This document shows positions 8,546 to 16,396 of a stretch of DNA of 64,000 bases, in pieces. The position numbers were made by a program, and so were the translations under genes. Source of the DNA: Halobacillus sp. A5 (lineage in GTDB: Bacteria > Bacillota > Bacilli > Bacillales > Halobacillaceae); assembly GCF_024189315.1 (NCBI RefSeq), contig NZ_JAIZEO010000001.1:1240001-1304000 (forward strand). The letters are read 5' to 3'. How positions within the stretch are numbered: position 1 is the first letter of the stretch; each line of letters starts with the position of its first letter. Below the pieces are notes generated by a model, which was given only the letters and a program-made list of their open reading frames with translations, was not told where the DNA came from and did not search any database.

Positions 8546-8566
8546 TTAAAAACACCTATTCGGTGT
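8546..8566 (-). terminator. Hairpin upstream of the portal gene
   Basis: ACACC (8556-8552 side) pairs with GGTGT (8562-8566) around a five-base loop and is followed on the minus strand by TTTTTAATTT. It lies between the small 8613 gene and the portal gene and probably attenuates read-through. Confidence 0.5.
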
Positions 8567-8612
8567 CGTAATAGATTGAAATATTCACTTTGCCGTTCGT
8601 GTCTAACTCTAA

Positions 8613-8777
8613 CTATTTCACGCCGTTATTCTCTTCTTTGGTAAAGTGTCCATTAAGGAAGTTACTAAATTCGCCTGCTGCCTTCTCAGCTTCTTCTAAT
8701 GTCCTGAACTCATGAAGGTTAATCTCCAGTTCTGCTCCTAATTTCAATGCTTTTTTTACTGCTTCAATCATATCCAT
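8613..8777 (-). CDS. Small hypothetical phage protein
   Basis: The ATG at 8777 (MDMIEAVKKALKLGAELEIN) has AAAGGGG eight bases upstream, which decides the start. It encodes 54 residues, amphipathic, with an 'LEEAEKAAGEFSNFLNGHF' helix. It lies between the large terminase and portal genes, a common slot for tiny helical proteins of unknown role. No family recognised. Confidence 0.55.
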   Translation of the reverse strand: MDMIEAVKKALKLGAELEINLHEFRTLEEAEKAAGEFSNFLNGHFTKEENNGVK

Positions 8778-8852
8778 GGGGACACCCCTTTCACTATTCA
8801 ATAGATGCTTAACCTCTTCATGCACAGAAGGTAACCGTTTCCCTGTTCCTCA

Positions 8853-10160
8853 TTACCACGCGTTGGATCCACTAATTCCAGCTTTCGGTGCAAAAAGGAT
8901 GGTTTGTACAAAATAACGATCACTATCAAGACAATGATCAAATTGCTTAATCGGCTTATCCTCTCCACGCTCCGATGCTTTCTTATCCCAAGTATAGGAA
9001 GAAAACTCTCTAAATGTTTCTTTGCAGCAGTCGTTGTACAAAATCATCATTTCACTTAAAGCGGTTTGAAAATTACGTATGCCATCCAGGACCGCATTAT
9101 CAGCTTTAATGACATAAAAGCGATCTTTCTCTAACTGAGCAATTAAACTAGCAGCAGATGGATCTACAATGACCGCTTTAACCCGAATGCCTTTAGTGAA
9201 TTGTTTTAAATCCTTACTGTACTCAACATCTGTTTTTTGTTTTCCAGCATTCCTTCCATCATGAAAGTATTCCTTCACCTTGTACCATGTTTTCTGATAC
9301 TTCCCCCACAATCCAAACGTTGTGGGATTCTGGGTACCATAGTCTATAGAAACATAAAAATCAGTGTATTTACGATCAATGCTATCAACTATATGCCCCG
9401 ACCCTTTTTCATTGCTGAACATGTCATAAATAATACCTTCAGCCAGGACCCACAAACCTAAAATAAATCGTTTGTAGAAAACTCCTGTAAACATCCTTTT
9501 ATAACGATTGATTACTCTTGCAGATAGAGAAGGATTATCATCCATCGTGAAATGTAATCGAATTAAATTTTTTGTTTTCAAATCATCAATGTATTTCTCT
9601 TTAAACCAATGATAAGGACTTGCCGGATTACAGTTATACCAATACTTTGACCCATCGACAGAACAACGAGCTTCGGCTTGGCTAACAAACGACTCAGGCA
9701 TTAAAGCTACTTCATCAAAGAACATGCCGGCGAGAGTAATCCCTTGAATCAAGTCTTGTGAGCTTTCATCCTTCCCACCAAATATATAAAAATAATTCGT
9801 ATGGCCTCTGTGGGAAACGGTTAGATAGTTATCAGCTCGGTGGTCTTTTACTCGATATCCCCTGGATTTTAACATCCTTTTTAAGGGAGTAATCACGTTT
9901 CTTCTTAGGGCCCCGATAGTCTTTCCTGACAAACCAAGATTCTCTTCATGAAAAGTATCCATGCCCCACATCACATAGGAGAGAGACATAACAACCGTTT
10001 TACCAGCTCGCACAGAACCATCACATATAATACCGTCTTTATCTTGGACCGGCGATTTGGGATGCCACCAGGTTAAGATCATTTTTTGTTTTTTTGAAAA
10101 GGGCTTGAATCTAAATAACGCGGGTTTAAGTTTCTTCGGTGCCTCCATCGTCTCTATCAT
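8853..10160 (-). CDS. Terminase large subunit
   Basis: About 435 residues from ATG 10160 (MIETMEAPKK), chosen for GGAGGTG eight bases upstream. It shows the packaging-ATPase signature: Walker A 'GSVRAGKT' near residue 50, Walker B 'GMFFDEVAL' near 145, and an RNase H-like nuclease domain beginning 'YVSIDYGTQNPTT' near 270 with later Asp residues ('VIVDPSA'). It corresponds to the PBSX-type large terminase group. It overlaps the small-subunit gene by 35 bases. It translocates DNA into the procapsid and cuts it. Confidence 0.9.
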   Translation of the reverse strand: MIETMEAPKKLKPALFRFKPFSKKQKMILTWWHPKSPVQDKDGIICDGSVRAGKTVVMSLSYVMWGMDTFHEENLGLSGKTIGALRRNVITPLKRMLKSRGYRVKDHRADNYLTVSHRGHTNYFYIFGGKDESSQDLIQGITLAGMFFDEVALMPESFVSQAEARCSVDGSKYWYNCNPASPYHWFKEKYIDDLKTKNLIRLHFTMDDNPSLSARVINRYKRMFTGVFYKRFILGLWVLAEGIIYDMFSNEKGSGHIVDSIDRKYTDFYVSIDYGTQNPTTFGLWGKYQKTWYKVKEYFHDGRNAGKQKTDVEYSKDLKQFTKGIRVKAVIVDPSAASLIAQLEKDRFYVIKADNAVLDGIRNFQTALSEMMILYNDCCKETFREFSSYTWDKKASERGEDKPIKQFDHCLDSDRYFVQTILFAPKAGISGSNAW

Positions 10161-10980
10161 CTTTCCACACCTCCACCGCATCACCTAACGCTTCAATAAA
10201 CCCATCGTCCTCATAGTCACCTTCGTCGATATTTGCTTTAGATTTTTCCAGATATAGTTTCTCTTGGTCCATAAATTTCTTGTGTTCAAAGCCATATTCA
10301 ATATCATGCTTCAGTTTTATCGCTTTGACTTTCTGGTTCTGAACTCGAGTTAGGGCGTCTTCTACTTTTAAAACATCATCAATTTTCCGGTACTCTCGTT
10401 CTTCTACTTGCTTTGTAACTAACTCATCTTTTTTCCTAGTGACGATTTTCATCTTACCTGTTTTCTCGTCATGTACTTCAATAGGGTCTTTTACGGACTG
10501 TAGTTGCTGGAGTACCTTTTTCTCTTTTTGAGTCAGCCCTTCCATCACTTCCGAGATTCGCTTCAACATTCGCCGCTCTCGAATAGAGAGAACTTTTATA
10601 TTTTCTTCGATCTGCATCAAAGGCGTTGTATCAATAGAATAAAAAAGAGAACGTTCCTCATCGGTTAGGACGTCCTCGTAGATTGATTCATATTCACCGG
10701 TAGTAACCGCGTTCCTGTTGCCAGGCGGGGCGGCCCCTCCCTTATTTCCGATAGCATTTTGATTTCCTTTTGGAGCACCGTGTCGTTTAGGAGCGCTCCT
10801 TTTCGATTTAAGAGCGCTCCTTTTGTTTTCGTTATCCCATTTGTCTGTGGCTTTCCATTTTCGAATGGTGCTGCTGGAGACTTTATATTTCTCAGCCAGG
10901 TCGACTAACTTTATCTCACCCTTGCTTTTTAACCAGTCCTTCTTTGCTTTATCTCGTCTTGGATCGCGTGGCCGCGGCAT
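10126..10980 (-). CDS. Terminase small subunit
   Basis: About 284 residues from ATG 10980 (MPRPRDPRRDKAK), with a G-rich ribosome site. The N-terminus is a basic helix-turn-helix ('LVDLAEKYKVSSSTIRKWKATD', about residues 22-42), followed by a 'GAPKGNQNAIGNKGGAAPPGN' linker and long helices for oligomerisation. This layout is typical of PBSX-family small terminases that recognise the packaging site and load the large subunit. Confidence 0.85.
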   Translation of the reverse strand: MPRPRDPRRDKAKKDWLKSKGEIKLVDLAEKYKVSSSTIRKWKATDKWDNENKRSALKSKRSAPKRHGAPKGNQNAIGNKGGAAPPGNRNAVTTGEYESIYEDVLTDEERSLFYSIDTTPLMQIEENIKVLSIRERRMLKRISEVMEGLTQKEKKVLQQLQSVKDPIEVHDEKTGKMKIVTRKKDELVTKQVEEREYRKIDDVLKVEDALTRVQNQKVKAIKLKHDIEYGFEHKKFMDQEKLYLEKSKANIDEGDYEDDGFIEALGDAVEVWKDDRDDGGTEET

Positions 10981-11027
10981 TACATCATCCCCCACCCCCA
11001 GGCAAGAATTACGTTTGTGTTTGTTTT

Positions 11028-11261
11028 CTATTCTTCATCTTTCTTTAAGGCAATGTCGAGTTCAATCAACTTCTTCAAATCATCCACGGAATCAATTTTA
11101 ATGTGGCCACCTTGAAAGTCTTTGACCCACCTTGTGATACCTGCATTCACGATTTTCTTATACTTGTCTTTCGCTTCTTCGATATCTTCAATTTGGTCGA
11201 TATCATATTGCATCATTAGCTCTTCTTTTTCATCAATCGAACTTTTGTTCGTATTTTTCAT
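11028..11261 (-). CDS. Hypothetical protein upstream of the terminase genes
   Basis: 77 residues from ATG 11261 (MKNTNKSSIDEKEEL), acidic and helical, with 'YKKIVNAGITRWVKDFQGGHIKIDSVDDLKKLI'. The start is chosen for AGGTG about eight bases upstream. Short acidic proteins of this type precede small-terminase genes in Bacillus phages; function unknown. Its 5' end coincides with a promoter reading in the opposite direction. Confidence 0.65.
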   Translation of the reverse strand: MKNTNKSSIDEKEELMMQYDIDQIEDIEEAKDKYKKIVNAGITRWVKDFQGGHIKIDSVDDLKKLIELDIALKKDEE

Positions 11262-11289
11262 TGCCAAGCACCTATCCTTCACATAAAAT
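11261..11289 (+). promoter_or_regulatory. Sigma-A-like promoter reading away from the terminase genes
   Basis: TTGCCA at 11261-11266, a 17-base spacer, and TAAAAT at 11284-11289: each hexamer is five of six to consensus. The expected start site is about 11296, the first base of a 10-bp stem. It points into the structured element that follows. Confidence 0.6.
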
Positions 11290-11295
11290 GAAAGA

Positions 11296-11403
11296 GAGAA
11301 CGTGATTAATAGATACAGTGGCCACTGCCTGGTTCACGTTCTCGACCAAGGTTTTGCTTGGTTGTTCTGAGGGGGTGTTAACAGCACCCTCTCTTTTATT
11401 TTA
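11296..11403 (+). ncRNA. Candidate structured small RNA beside the terminase genes
   Basis: Three hairpins follow the promoter in order. Helix 1 is a perfect 10-bp stem, 11296-11305 with 11334-11343, enclosing a 28-base loop that contains the 12-base palindrome CAGTGGCCACTG. Helix 2 is a perfect 6-bp stem, 11345-11350 with 11357-11362. Helix 3 is a 9-bp GC-rich stem, 11369-11377 with 11385-11393, followed by TTTTATTTTA, i.e. a rho-independent terminator. No open reading frame of note fits inside. The promoter-to-terminator spacing gives an RNA of about 105 nt. It could instead be a packaging (pac/cos) site or only the methylase 3' region; no known RNA family is recognised. Confidence 0.5.
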
Positions 11404-12690
11404 CTCTTTACGATGCAGCAGTTCAGGTTTTATCCCTGTTGCTTCTTCATAGCGAATTTTAATCGCGTCACAAAAATATGGATCCAACTCGAGTAAGCCG
11501 CAATCTCGATCCAACTGATCACTGGCTAACAAAGTGGATCCACTTCCTCCAAAGAAATCAACAATAAAATCATTCTTCTTACTACTATTCTTTAATGGAA
11601 TCGCAATCAAGTCCAGGGGCTTTTGGGTGGGATGCACGTATTTCGTCACATCCCCCCGAGAGATTTCCCAAACCGTATCCGGCTCTGGTTCTTCTACAGG
11701 TAGTCCTGCTTTCCACACGGTGGTTTGTTTTCGATCCCCATACCAATATGGTGAATTCCCTTTTTTAAAGGCATAAAAAATAGGCTCATGCTTAAAGCGA
11801 TACTGAGCCCATCCAAAGGTCGGTGCATTCTTCACCCAAATGCATTGCGTGCGCACCTCGATATTTGATTTGTTCATAGCATCCTCGAACTCCCGCTGAT
11901 AGGAGGAAGGATGAAATACATAAATCGCAGCTTTATCTTCCATAATGCTTTCATACTCTTTAAAGACTGAGTACAGGAAACCTTCAAATAAACCATCGTC
12001 CATGTCATCATTCATAATGGAACCATGGCCGGTTTCATTTAAGTTTTTAGCATCACTTTTTACCGCGACATTATATGGAGGATCCGTTACGATTAGATGC
12101 GCTTTTCGATCGCCCACTAACTTTAATATATCTTCCCTTTTAGTTGCATCTCCACAAACAAGAGTGTGCCGGCCTAACTTCCATACATCACCGTACTGAG
12201 TCTCTGATTCATATTCTTTTAACTCTTCGACTTTGCTATCAAAATCGAAACCATCGTCTTCTACTTCGGTGTCTTCTGTATCTTGGGGTACAGCAGATAA
12301 TATCTCGTCTAATTCTTCGCCATTGAACCCCGTAAGCTCCACATCTACCTCTGCTGCATTTAATTCACTTAACAACAGCTGCAGCTTTTCATCATCCCAG
12401 CCGCCTTCAATTTTGTTTAGAGCAATATTAAGTGTTTTCTCTTTCTCCAATGGAAGGTTCACCACGGATACTTGAAGCTTGTTCGGTTGATCTTCCATCA
12501 GAATTTTAAACCTCTGGTGACCACCAACTAAATTTCCTGTGTTTTCATTCCAGATAAGTGGATCTATATATCCAAATTCCTCGATCGACCGTTTTAGTTT
12601 CTGATATTCTTCATCTACTTTAGATAAATTAATTCGAGGATTATACTCGCTAGGGTTAATTTTGTTTATATTTATTTCTTTTATTTGCAA
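11401..12690 (-). CDS. ParB-domain / DNA N-methyltransferase fusion
   Basis: 429 residues. Residues 1-100 match the ParB/Srx-like nuclease-fold domain ('NPSEYNPRINLS', 'PLIWNENTGNLVGGHQRF'). From about residue 165 comes an amino-methyltransferase domain with the catalytic motif 'DPPYNV' near 201 and the AdoMet motif 'FGGSGST' near 379, the order of beta-class methylases. Such fusions are common in phages near the terminase genes and probably modify phage DNA against host restriction. TTG start at 12690 behind TAGGAGG. Target sequence unknown. Confidence 0.85.
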   Translation of the reverse strand: MQIKEININKINPSEYNPRINLSKVDEEYQKLKRSIEEFGYIDPLIWNENTGNLVGGHQRFKILMEDQPNKLQVSVVNLPLEKEKTLNIALNKIEGGWDDEKLQLLLSELNAAEVDVELTGFNGEELDEILSAVPQDTEDTEVEDDGFDFDSKVEELKEYESETQYGDVWKLGRHTLVCGDATKREDILKLVGDRKAHLIVTDPPYNVAVKSDAKNLNETGHGSIMNDDMDDGLFEGFLYSVFKEYESIMEDKAAIYVFHPSSYQREFEDAMNKSNIEVRTQCIWVKNAPTFGWAQYRFKHEPIFYAFKKGNSPYWYGDRKQTTVWKAGLPVEEPEPDTVWEISRGDVTKYVHPTQKPLDLIAIPLKNSSKKNDFIVDFFGGSGSTLLASDQLDRDCGLLELDPYFCDAIKIRYEEATGIKPELLHRKE

Positions 12691-12707
12691 ATCACTATTC
12701 CTCCTAT

Positions 12708-12738
12708 TAAAAATGCTCCCGATATAATCACCAGGAGC
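12708..12738 (-). terminator. Terminator upstream of the methylase gene
   Basis: GCTCC (12738-12734 on the minus strand) pairs with GGAGC (12719-12715), followed by ATTTTTAAT. It ends transcription of the membrane-protein gene to its right. Confidence 0.55.
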
Positions 12739-12745
12739 AAAAAAA

Positions 12746-13294
12746 CTATTTTTTATTTAATTGGTTTTCTAACACACTTGTACAAACTGAATATTTTTTC
12801 ATATTAGCTGACTTAGAAACTGTGTAAAATGTTATTAGTGTAAATATTATACCCATAAATGAGAAGGTGAACGTTAAGAAATCCTTATTTGTCTCAGAGT
12901 CGAATCCTTCCACTAATCCAAAAAAGTTTTGCAAAGTTGCAATTAAAATACTTATGGTGGTAGTAGCGAAAAATGAAATAAACATAACGTCAAATGCAAT
13001 CGAGGCTCTATTTGCCTCTAATAAGGTTTGATAAAAGTTCTTCAGTTTTCTAAGTTGTATGTTATTCAGTTTTTGTTTTCTAACCAATTCATTTAAATAC
13101 GAGTAGTAACTTGACTGTAATGGTAATAATAAGAAAAGAATAACCCGCTCTTTCTTTAGAAAATATTGATTTAAACTAGGTTCTTTTATTTGTTTCAACT
13201 TACGTCTCATAATTAGATAAACAATATTGCTAGCCAAAAAAACCAACAAACCCATTAAGTAGATTATAATCGGCACATAAATTAAGTTATTCAA
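12746..13294 (-). CDS. Prophage accessory membrane protein
   Basis: About 182 residues from TTG 13294 (behind AAAGGAG). Four likely membrane segments: residues about 5-30, 50-65 (weaker), 105-125 and 140-165. A basic 'MRRKLKQIKEP' loop follows the first segment. It has its own downstream terminator and is more AT-rich than the flanking late genes, typical of an independently acquired lysogeny gene. A role in superinfection exclusion is possible but unproven. Confidence 0.6.
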   Translation of the reverse strand: MNNLIYVPIIIYLMGLLVFLASNIVYLIMRRKLKQIKEPSLNQYFLKKERVILFLLLPLQSSYYSYLNELVRKQKLNNIQLRKLKNFYQTLLEANRASIAFDVMFISFFATTTISILIATLQNFFGLVEGFDSETNKDFLTFTFSFMGIIFTLITFYTVSKSANMKKYSVCTSVLENQLNKK

Positions 13295-13350
13295 CCTAAT
13301 CTCTCCTTTTATCAATTACATCGGCTAGAGGAGTTTAGATTGTAGTTATT

Positions 13351-13620
13351 TTATTTGAATGGATTATCTTCGGTAGTAGGGGTAAACTCTTTAGAGTCTA
13401 ACCTGTCATTTTTGATTTCCATATGATCTACCTTAACACCATATATTTCACCCGCTAAATCCTTCTTAAACGGAGTATGAACCACTAATTCAACTTGATA
13501 CCAATCAGAATCCCCTAAGGCAAAAAATTCTCCTTCTATAGGTAACCTTTCAAACTCATAACGTAAATTTTCCCAATTTGCCTTTTTAGCATCATGGATG
13601 TGTAAAAATACTTTTGCCAT
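13351..13620 (-). CDS. Small soluble hypothetical protein
   Basis: 89 residues from ATG 13620 (MAKVFLHIHDAKK), supported by AGGGAG seven to eight bases upstream. A beta-rich pattern 'RYEFERLPIEGEFFALGDSDWYQVELVVHTPF' suggests a small domain that is not membrane bound. It overlaps no neighbour. No recognised family. Confidence 0.55.
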   Translation of the reverse strand: MAKVFLHIHDAKKANWENLRYEFERLPIEGEFFALGDSDWYQVELVVHTPFKKDLAGEIYGVKVDHMEIKNDRLDSKEFTPTTEDNPFK

Positions 13621-13670
13621 ATTAACATCTCCCTTCACCAACTTTTTCGCCAAAAACAGACATTTTCCTG

Positions 13671-13877
13671 CTAATAAAAAGTAATTCTTGTCCAAGCTAC
13701 AGCTCCTATTAACATCGCTGCTGTCATTAAGAAATCTTTAACCTTACTAGGTAAGGGGATGAAGCTAAGTAATAATCTGGCTATAATAGCTGCACCTACT
13801 ATAAACCCGGTTAAAAATACCATTTGTAACGCTAGTTCATTAATAGCTGAATTCGAAACACCAAAATCGACATCCAA
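13671..13877 (-). CDS. Small membrane protein
   Basis: A TTG start at 13877 has GGAGG eight bases upstream; an in-frame GTG at 13892 lies before that site. About 68 residues with two membrane segments ('MVFLTGFIVGAAIIARLLL' and 'DFLMTAAMLIGAVAW') joined by a short 'SFIPLPSKVK' loop. A holin-like shape, but it is far from any lysis enzyme, so the role is open. Confidence 0.5.
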   Translation of the reverse strand: MDVDFGVSNSAINELALQMVFLTGFIVGAAIIARLLLSFIPLPSKVKDFLMTAAMLIGAVAWTRITFY

Positions 13878-13925
13878 TTTATTCACCTCCACTTAATTTA
13901 TCGGAGGAATTTCGTGATTCATAAT

Positions 13926-13948
13926 AAAAAGACACTCGAAAGAGTGCC
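13926..13948 (-). terminator. Terminator-like hairpin, left copy of a duplicated block
   Basis: Minus strand GGCACTC...GAGTGTC (13948-13931) followed by TTTTTATTATT. A close copy, with its T-run lost, lies at 14676-14691 just after the ArpU-like gene. Confidence 0.6.
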
Positions 13949-14084
13949 CCTATTTAAATAATGATTTAATAAAATTATGCCAGAACTATTTTACCGCTCC
14001 TTCCCTCCCATTCTATACGTCGTATTCTTTTTTCTACTTCACCCGCCCCCTCCGTTAGTATTCGAGTTGTTTGGGAAATAGAAA

Positions 14085-14106
14085 AAGCACCCTATTTGGG
14101 ATGCTT
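14085..14106 (-). terminator. Terminator of the lipoprotein gene
   Basis: AAGCATCCC pairs with GGGTGCTT (one bulged base), followed by TTTTTCT on the minus strand, directly after the lipoprotein stop codon. Confidence 0.75.
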
Positions 14107-14588
14107 TAATTGCCTTGTATTTGTTTTTCTATTTGTGAAGTGGGAAAGAACTCCCCTCCAGATTCATTACTTTCAGCTTGATCTCTACTAAAACTTGCTT
14201 CACCAATATCTACATACTCTATCGTCAAAACATCCCATCCATCAAATTGCAATAAATGATCAGAAGATTGGGAATATCTGGTCATTGCACTATCATCAGT
14301 AGATAATAGGTCATCCTCAGCCAGCCTTATAACTGCGTTGATTTCTCCATTTTCAAACGTTATATCTTCCAAAGTATCTTCTTCACTCATTCCACCATAC
14401 TCTATTTCTGACTTTACTTGATCAGATGAAGTTACTTCTTGACTTTCTTCTTTAGACTCTTCTTCATCAGCTTGTACCTCTTCTTCTGAAGTGGTATCTT
14501 CATTTTCAGACTGAGTATCTTCTTCATCAGTACCGCAACCCACTAACACTACTAAAACACTAAGTATTACAAATAAGAATTTCCCCAA
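14106..14588 (-). CDS. Prophage-encoded lipoprotein
   Basis: 160 residues. A signal peptide (MGKFLFVILSVLVVLVGC) ends in a lipobox with Cys18, followed by a very acidic disordered linker (residues 20-60) and a C-terminal domain of about 95 residues containing 'VIRLAEDDLL' and 'WDVLTIEYVDIGEASFSRDQ'. It should be anchored on the outer face of the membrane. It carries its own terminator and lies between two copies of an ArpU-end/terminator block, suggesting late insertion as a lysogenic-conversion gene. Surface-exposed phage lipoproteins often block superinfection, which is inference here. Confidence 0.75.
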   Translation of the reverse strand: MGKFLFVILSVLVVLVGCGTDEEDTQSENEDTTSEEEVQADEEESKEESQEVTSSDQVKSEIEYGGMSEEDTLEDITFENGEINAVIRLAEDDLLSTDDSAMTRYSQSSDHLLQFDGWDVLTIEYVDIGEASFSRDQAESNESGGEFFPTSQIEKQIQGN

Positions 14589-14733
14589 AACAATTACCCC
14601 CTATATGTTTTCCATATAGGATTTTATCACTAGTTGGTTTGTTTTTCCATTAAAATTTTCATCGCCTGGTAATGGACACTCGTAAGAGTGCTTAAACGAA
14701 GGAGACTTTTCCTCGCCTGTCCTTCCTTCCATT

Positions 14734-15207
14734 CTACACGGTTGATTTTTCTAATAACAAATCGCTCACAAACTGGCACTTCTGTCCTTCTTGGCATAAT
14801 TGGCAGATTTGGTACAACATTTCATTCTTCATCTCTCCAACTTTACTTCGACTCATTCTTAAATGGTCCGCAATCGATCGGTAACTCATACCGTCCATCA
14901 TACAATCAATAATGATAAGGAGTTGATCATTCTCCAGAGTATCTGCAATTAGCTCGACCGCATACACATGCTGCCGATAGTCTTCCCACCGTCTATATAA
15001 ACGTTCCTCACGCATGTCCATTTCCTCGAGTTCTTTTTTACTCTTAAGAGGCGATCCTTTTGGAAGAGTAGCTTCTATACTATATTCAATAGCGCCTAAT
15101 CCCCTCATAGGAATTGAGCTACCAAACAAGATATTTTCCAACCTAGAGACTTCTTTGCTCTTCCAATGATATTCATATATAAGGTTCTCAATCTGTTTCT
15201 CATTCAT
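14734..15207 (-). CDS. ArpU/RinA-like late transcription regulator
   Basis: 157 residues. A long helical N-terminal part ('YEYHWKSKEVSRLENILFG', 'MDMREERLYRRWEDYRQHVYAVELI') is followed by a sigma-region-4-like helix-turn-helix, 'MDGMSYRSIADHLRMSRSKVGEMKNEML', around residues 108-135. This is the architecture of ArpU-family regulators that switch on late gene transcription, and it lies at the early/late boundary. The start overlaps the upstream small gene by ATGA-type coupling. Confidence 0.75.
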   Translation of the reverse strand: MNEKQIENLIYEYHWKSKEVSRLENILFGSSIPMRGLGAIEYSIEATLPKGSPLKSKKELEEMDMREERLYRRWEDYRQHVYAVELIADTLENDQLLIIIDCMMDGMSYRSIADHLRMSRSKVGEMKNEMLYQICQLCQEGQKCQFVSDLLLEKSTV

Positions 15208-15337
15208 CTTTGAACCTCGCCCCTTCCATCAAGCTATTCATGTAGTTGCTACGCTTACCAGGCTGCTTAACACCGGTTTGTTTGTTCCTTCTATACTGTG
15301 ATACTTTCCACTTAATCACGAATTTCTGTTGCCTCAT
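15200..15337 (-). CDS. Small basic protein upstream of the ArpU-like gene
   Basis: 45 residues, MRQQKFVIKWKVSQYRRNKQ..., strongly basic, with one final acidic turn (RFKDE). The stop TGA overlaps the ArpU start and the ATG overlaps the stop of the next upstream frame, so it is embedded in a coupled chain. Probably nucleic-acid binding by composition; no family recognised. Confidence 0.55.
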   Translation of the reverse strand: MRQQKFVIKWKVSQYRRNKQTGVKQPGKRSNYMNSLMEGARFKDE

Positions 15338-15474
15338 TTCTTCACCCACTTCCAAATAAGGAAAAGTGGCCAGAACATTGCCAATAGTATTAGAAAGAAC
15401 ATATAAACTGTTTCTTCTTCAACGTCTTGCTCGGGATCTTCCTCGAGAAAGCAAAATATAAGCCCGATCAACAA
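15334..15474 (-). CDS. Possible small membrane protein with uncertain start
   Basis: The frame reads LLIGLIFCFLEEDPEQ..., with two hydrophobic segments around an acidic linker and a 'WKWVKK' end, about 46 residues from the TTG at 15474. Open reading continues upstream to a six-T run near 15490 just after AAAGGAG, where one more T would give a better-placed start. No good start codon is present, so this may be a decayed or miscalled gene. Confidence 0.4.
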   Translation of the reverse strand: MLIGLIFCFLEEDPEQDVEEETVYMFFLILLAMFWPLFLIWKWVKK

Positions 15475-15509
15475 ATATATGAATATTAAAAAATGATCAC
15501 TCCTTTAAA

Positions 15510-15556
15510 GAAAAAAGGACACAAACCAAGAGCGTTTTGCTCTCGATCTGTGTCCT
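15510..15556 (-). terminator. Two-tier hairpin terminator, copy 1
   Basis: Outer stem AGGACACA (15516-15523) with TGTGTCCT (15549-15556), inner stem AGAGC (15529-15533) with GCTCT (15539-15543), then six T on the minus strand. Near-identical to the hairpin at 16337-16374. Confidence 0.85.
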
Positions 15557-15578
15557 CCAGTTAGCTGGTAGAACTAAA

Positions 15579-16046
15579 TTATTCATCTGTTACTTTAGTA
15601 TATATCATTAAAAATAACCTTCTCGTATCCCATATAACTATAACATTATTGATTAGTGAACAAACAAGGAATATATGTACATAAAAAAACAGTTGGGTGT
15701 AACTTGCTAATAACAATAAGAAATTAAGTAAAACAAACGCACAAAACTCATTAAGGTATCTAATAACTTGCCGTTTCATATTAATGTCATGCACATCTAC
15801 AACACTAACACCTGCTGCAATCAATGCACCTAACCCGATAGAGAAAGTTATATTAAATGTTGCGACGTCCCTACTATACTGACTTACATTATTATCATTC
15901 ACTATAACATTTAAGTAAAAAATCAAAATGAAAAAGTTAGTTGAAACAAACAACAGAATGTTAAATAATTTACTCTTGTTCTTTTTATACCATGAAAGAA
16001 AACTTTTACTCTTAATAGAAGTTCATTGAATTACATTTAGTTTCAA
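15579..16046 (-). pseudogene. Membrane protein paralog with early in-frame stop
   Basis: From a TTG at 16046 (behind AGAAAGGGG) the frame reads MKLNVIQ, meets TGA at 16025-16023, then continues open to 15579. The continuation aligns with the 16397 gene: 'SWYKKNKSKLFNILLF' against 'DWFNKIKAKLFGIALF', and 'FNITFSIGLGALI' shared exactly. The first 30 residues of the paralog therefore lie before any good start here. It is either a recently broken copy or is expressed from a weak TTG at 15953, without the first membrane segment's beginning. Three to four membrane segments are retained. Confidence 0.6.
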
Positions 16047-16061
16047 AGGAATCGCCCCTTT

Positions 16062-16271
16062 CTAATAAAGTTGTATAGCTATATATAAGCTGACTAACCC
16101 ACCACAAATAATAAAAGGAATAGTTAATACTCTAACTACTTCCCTAATCAATCCCTTCGGTGAAAAAGCAATTATAATTGCTGATAGGATTCCACATACA
16201 ATAAATGCGATCATCATAATAATGATTGGGTTAGCCACTTCCCACAGGGAACTCCATTCAATAATATCCAT
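16062..16271 (-). CDS. Small membrane protein
   Basis: 69 residues with two hydrophobic segments ('PIIIMMIAFIVCGILSAIIIAF' and 'VLTIPFIICGGLVSLYIAIQLY') joined by 'SPKGLIREVVR'. ATG 16271 follows GGGAGGG. It lies between the two paralogous membrane-protein genes. Function unknown. Confidence 0.6.
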   Translation of the reverse strand: MDIIEWSSLWEVANPIIIMMIAFIVCGILSAIIIAFSPKGLIREVVRVLTIPFIICGGLVSLYIAIQLY

Positions 16272-16331
16272 ATTATCCCTCCCTGTATTTTATCGGATAA
16301 TTTACTCCGAGTTTTAGACTACAAGTGAAAG

Positions 16332-16374
16332 TAAAAAGGACCCAAACCAAGAGCTTTGCTCTCAATTTGTGCCC
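16332..16374 (-). terminator. Two-tier hairpin terminator, copy 2
   Basis: Minus strand GGGCACAAATTGAGAGC...GCTCTTGGTTTGGGTCC followed by TTTTTACTTT. Same two-stem layout and nearly the same inner sequence as copy 1. Confidence 0.8.
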
Positions 16375-16396
16375 ACCTGTAAGCTGGTAAAACTAA

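Noticed and set aside
12746-14588. Lysis cassette (holin/endolysin)
   Set aside because: Membrane proteins are present but no peptidoglycan hydrolase domain is seen; lysis genes should lie past the tail genes, outside the window.
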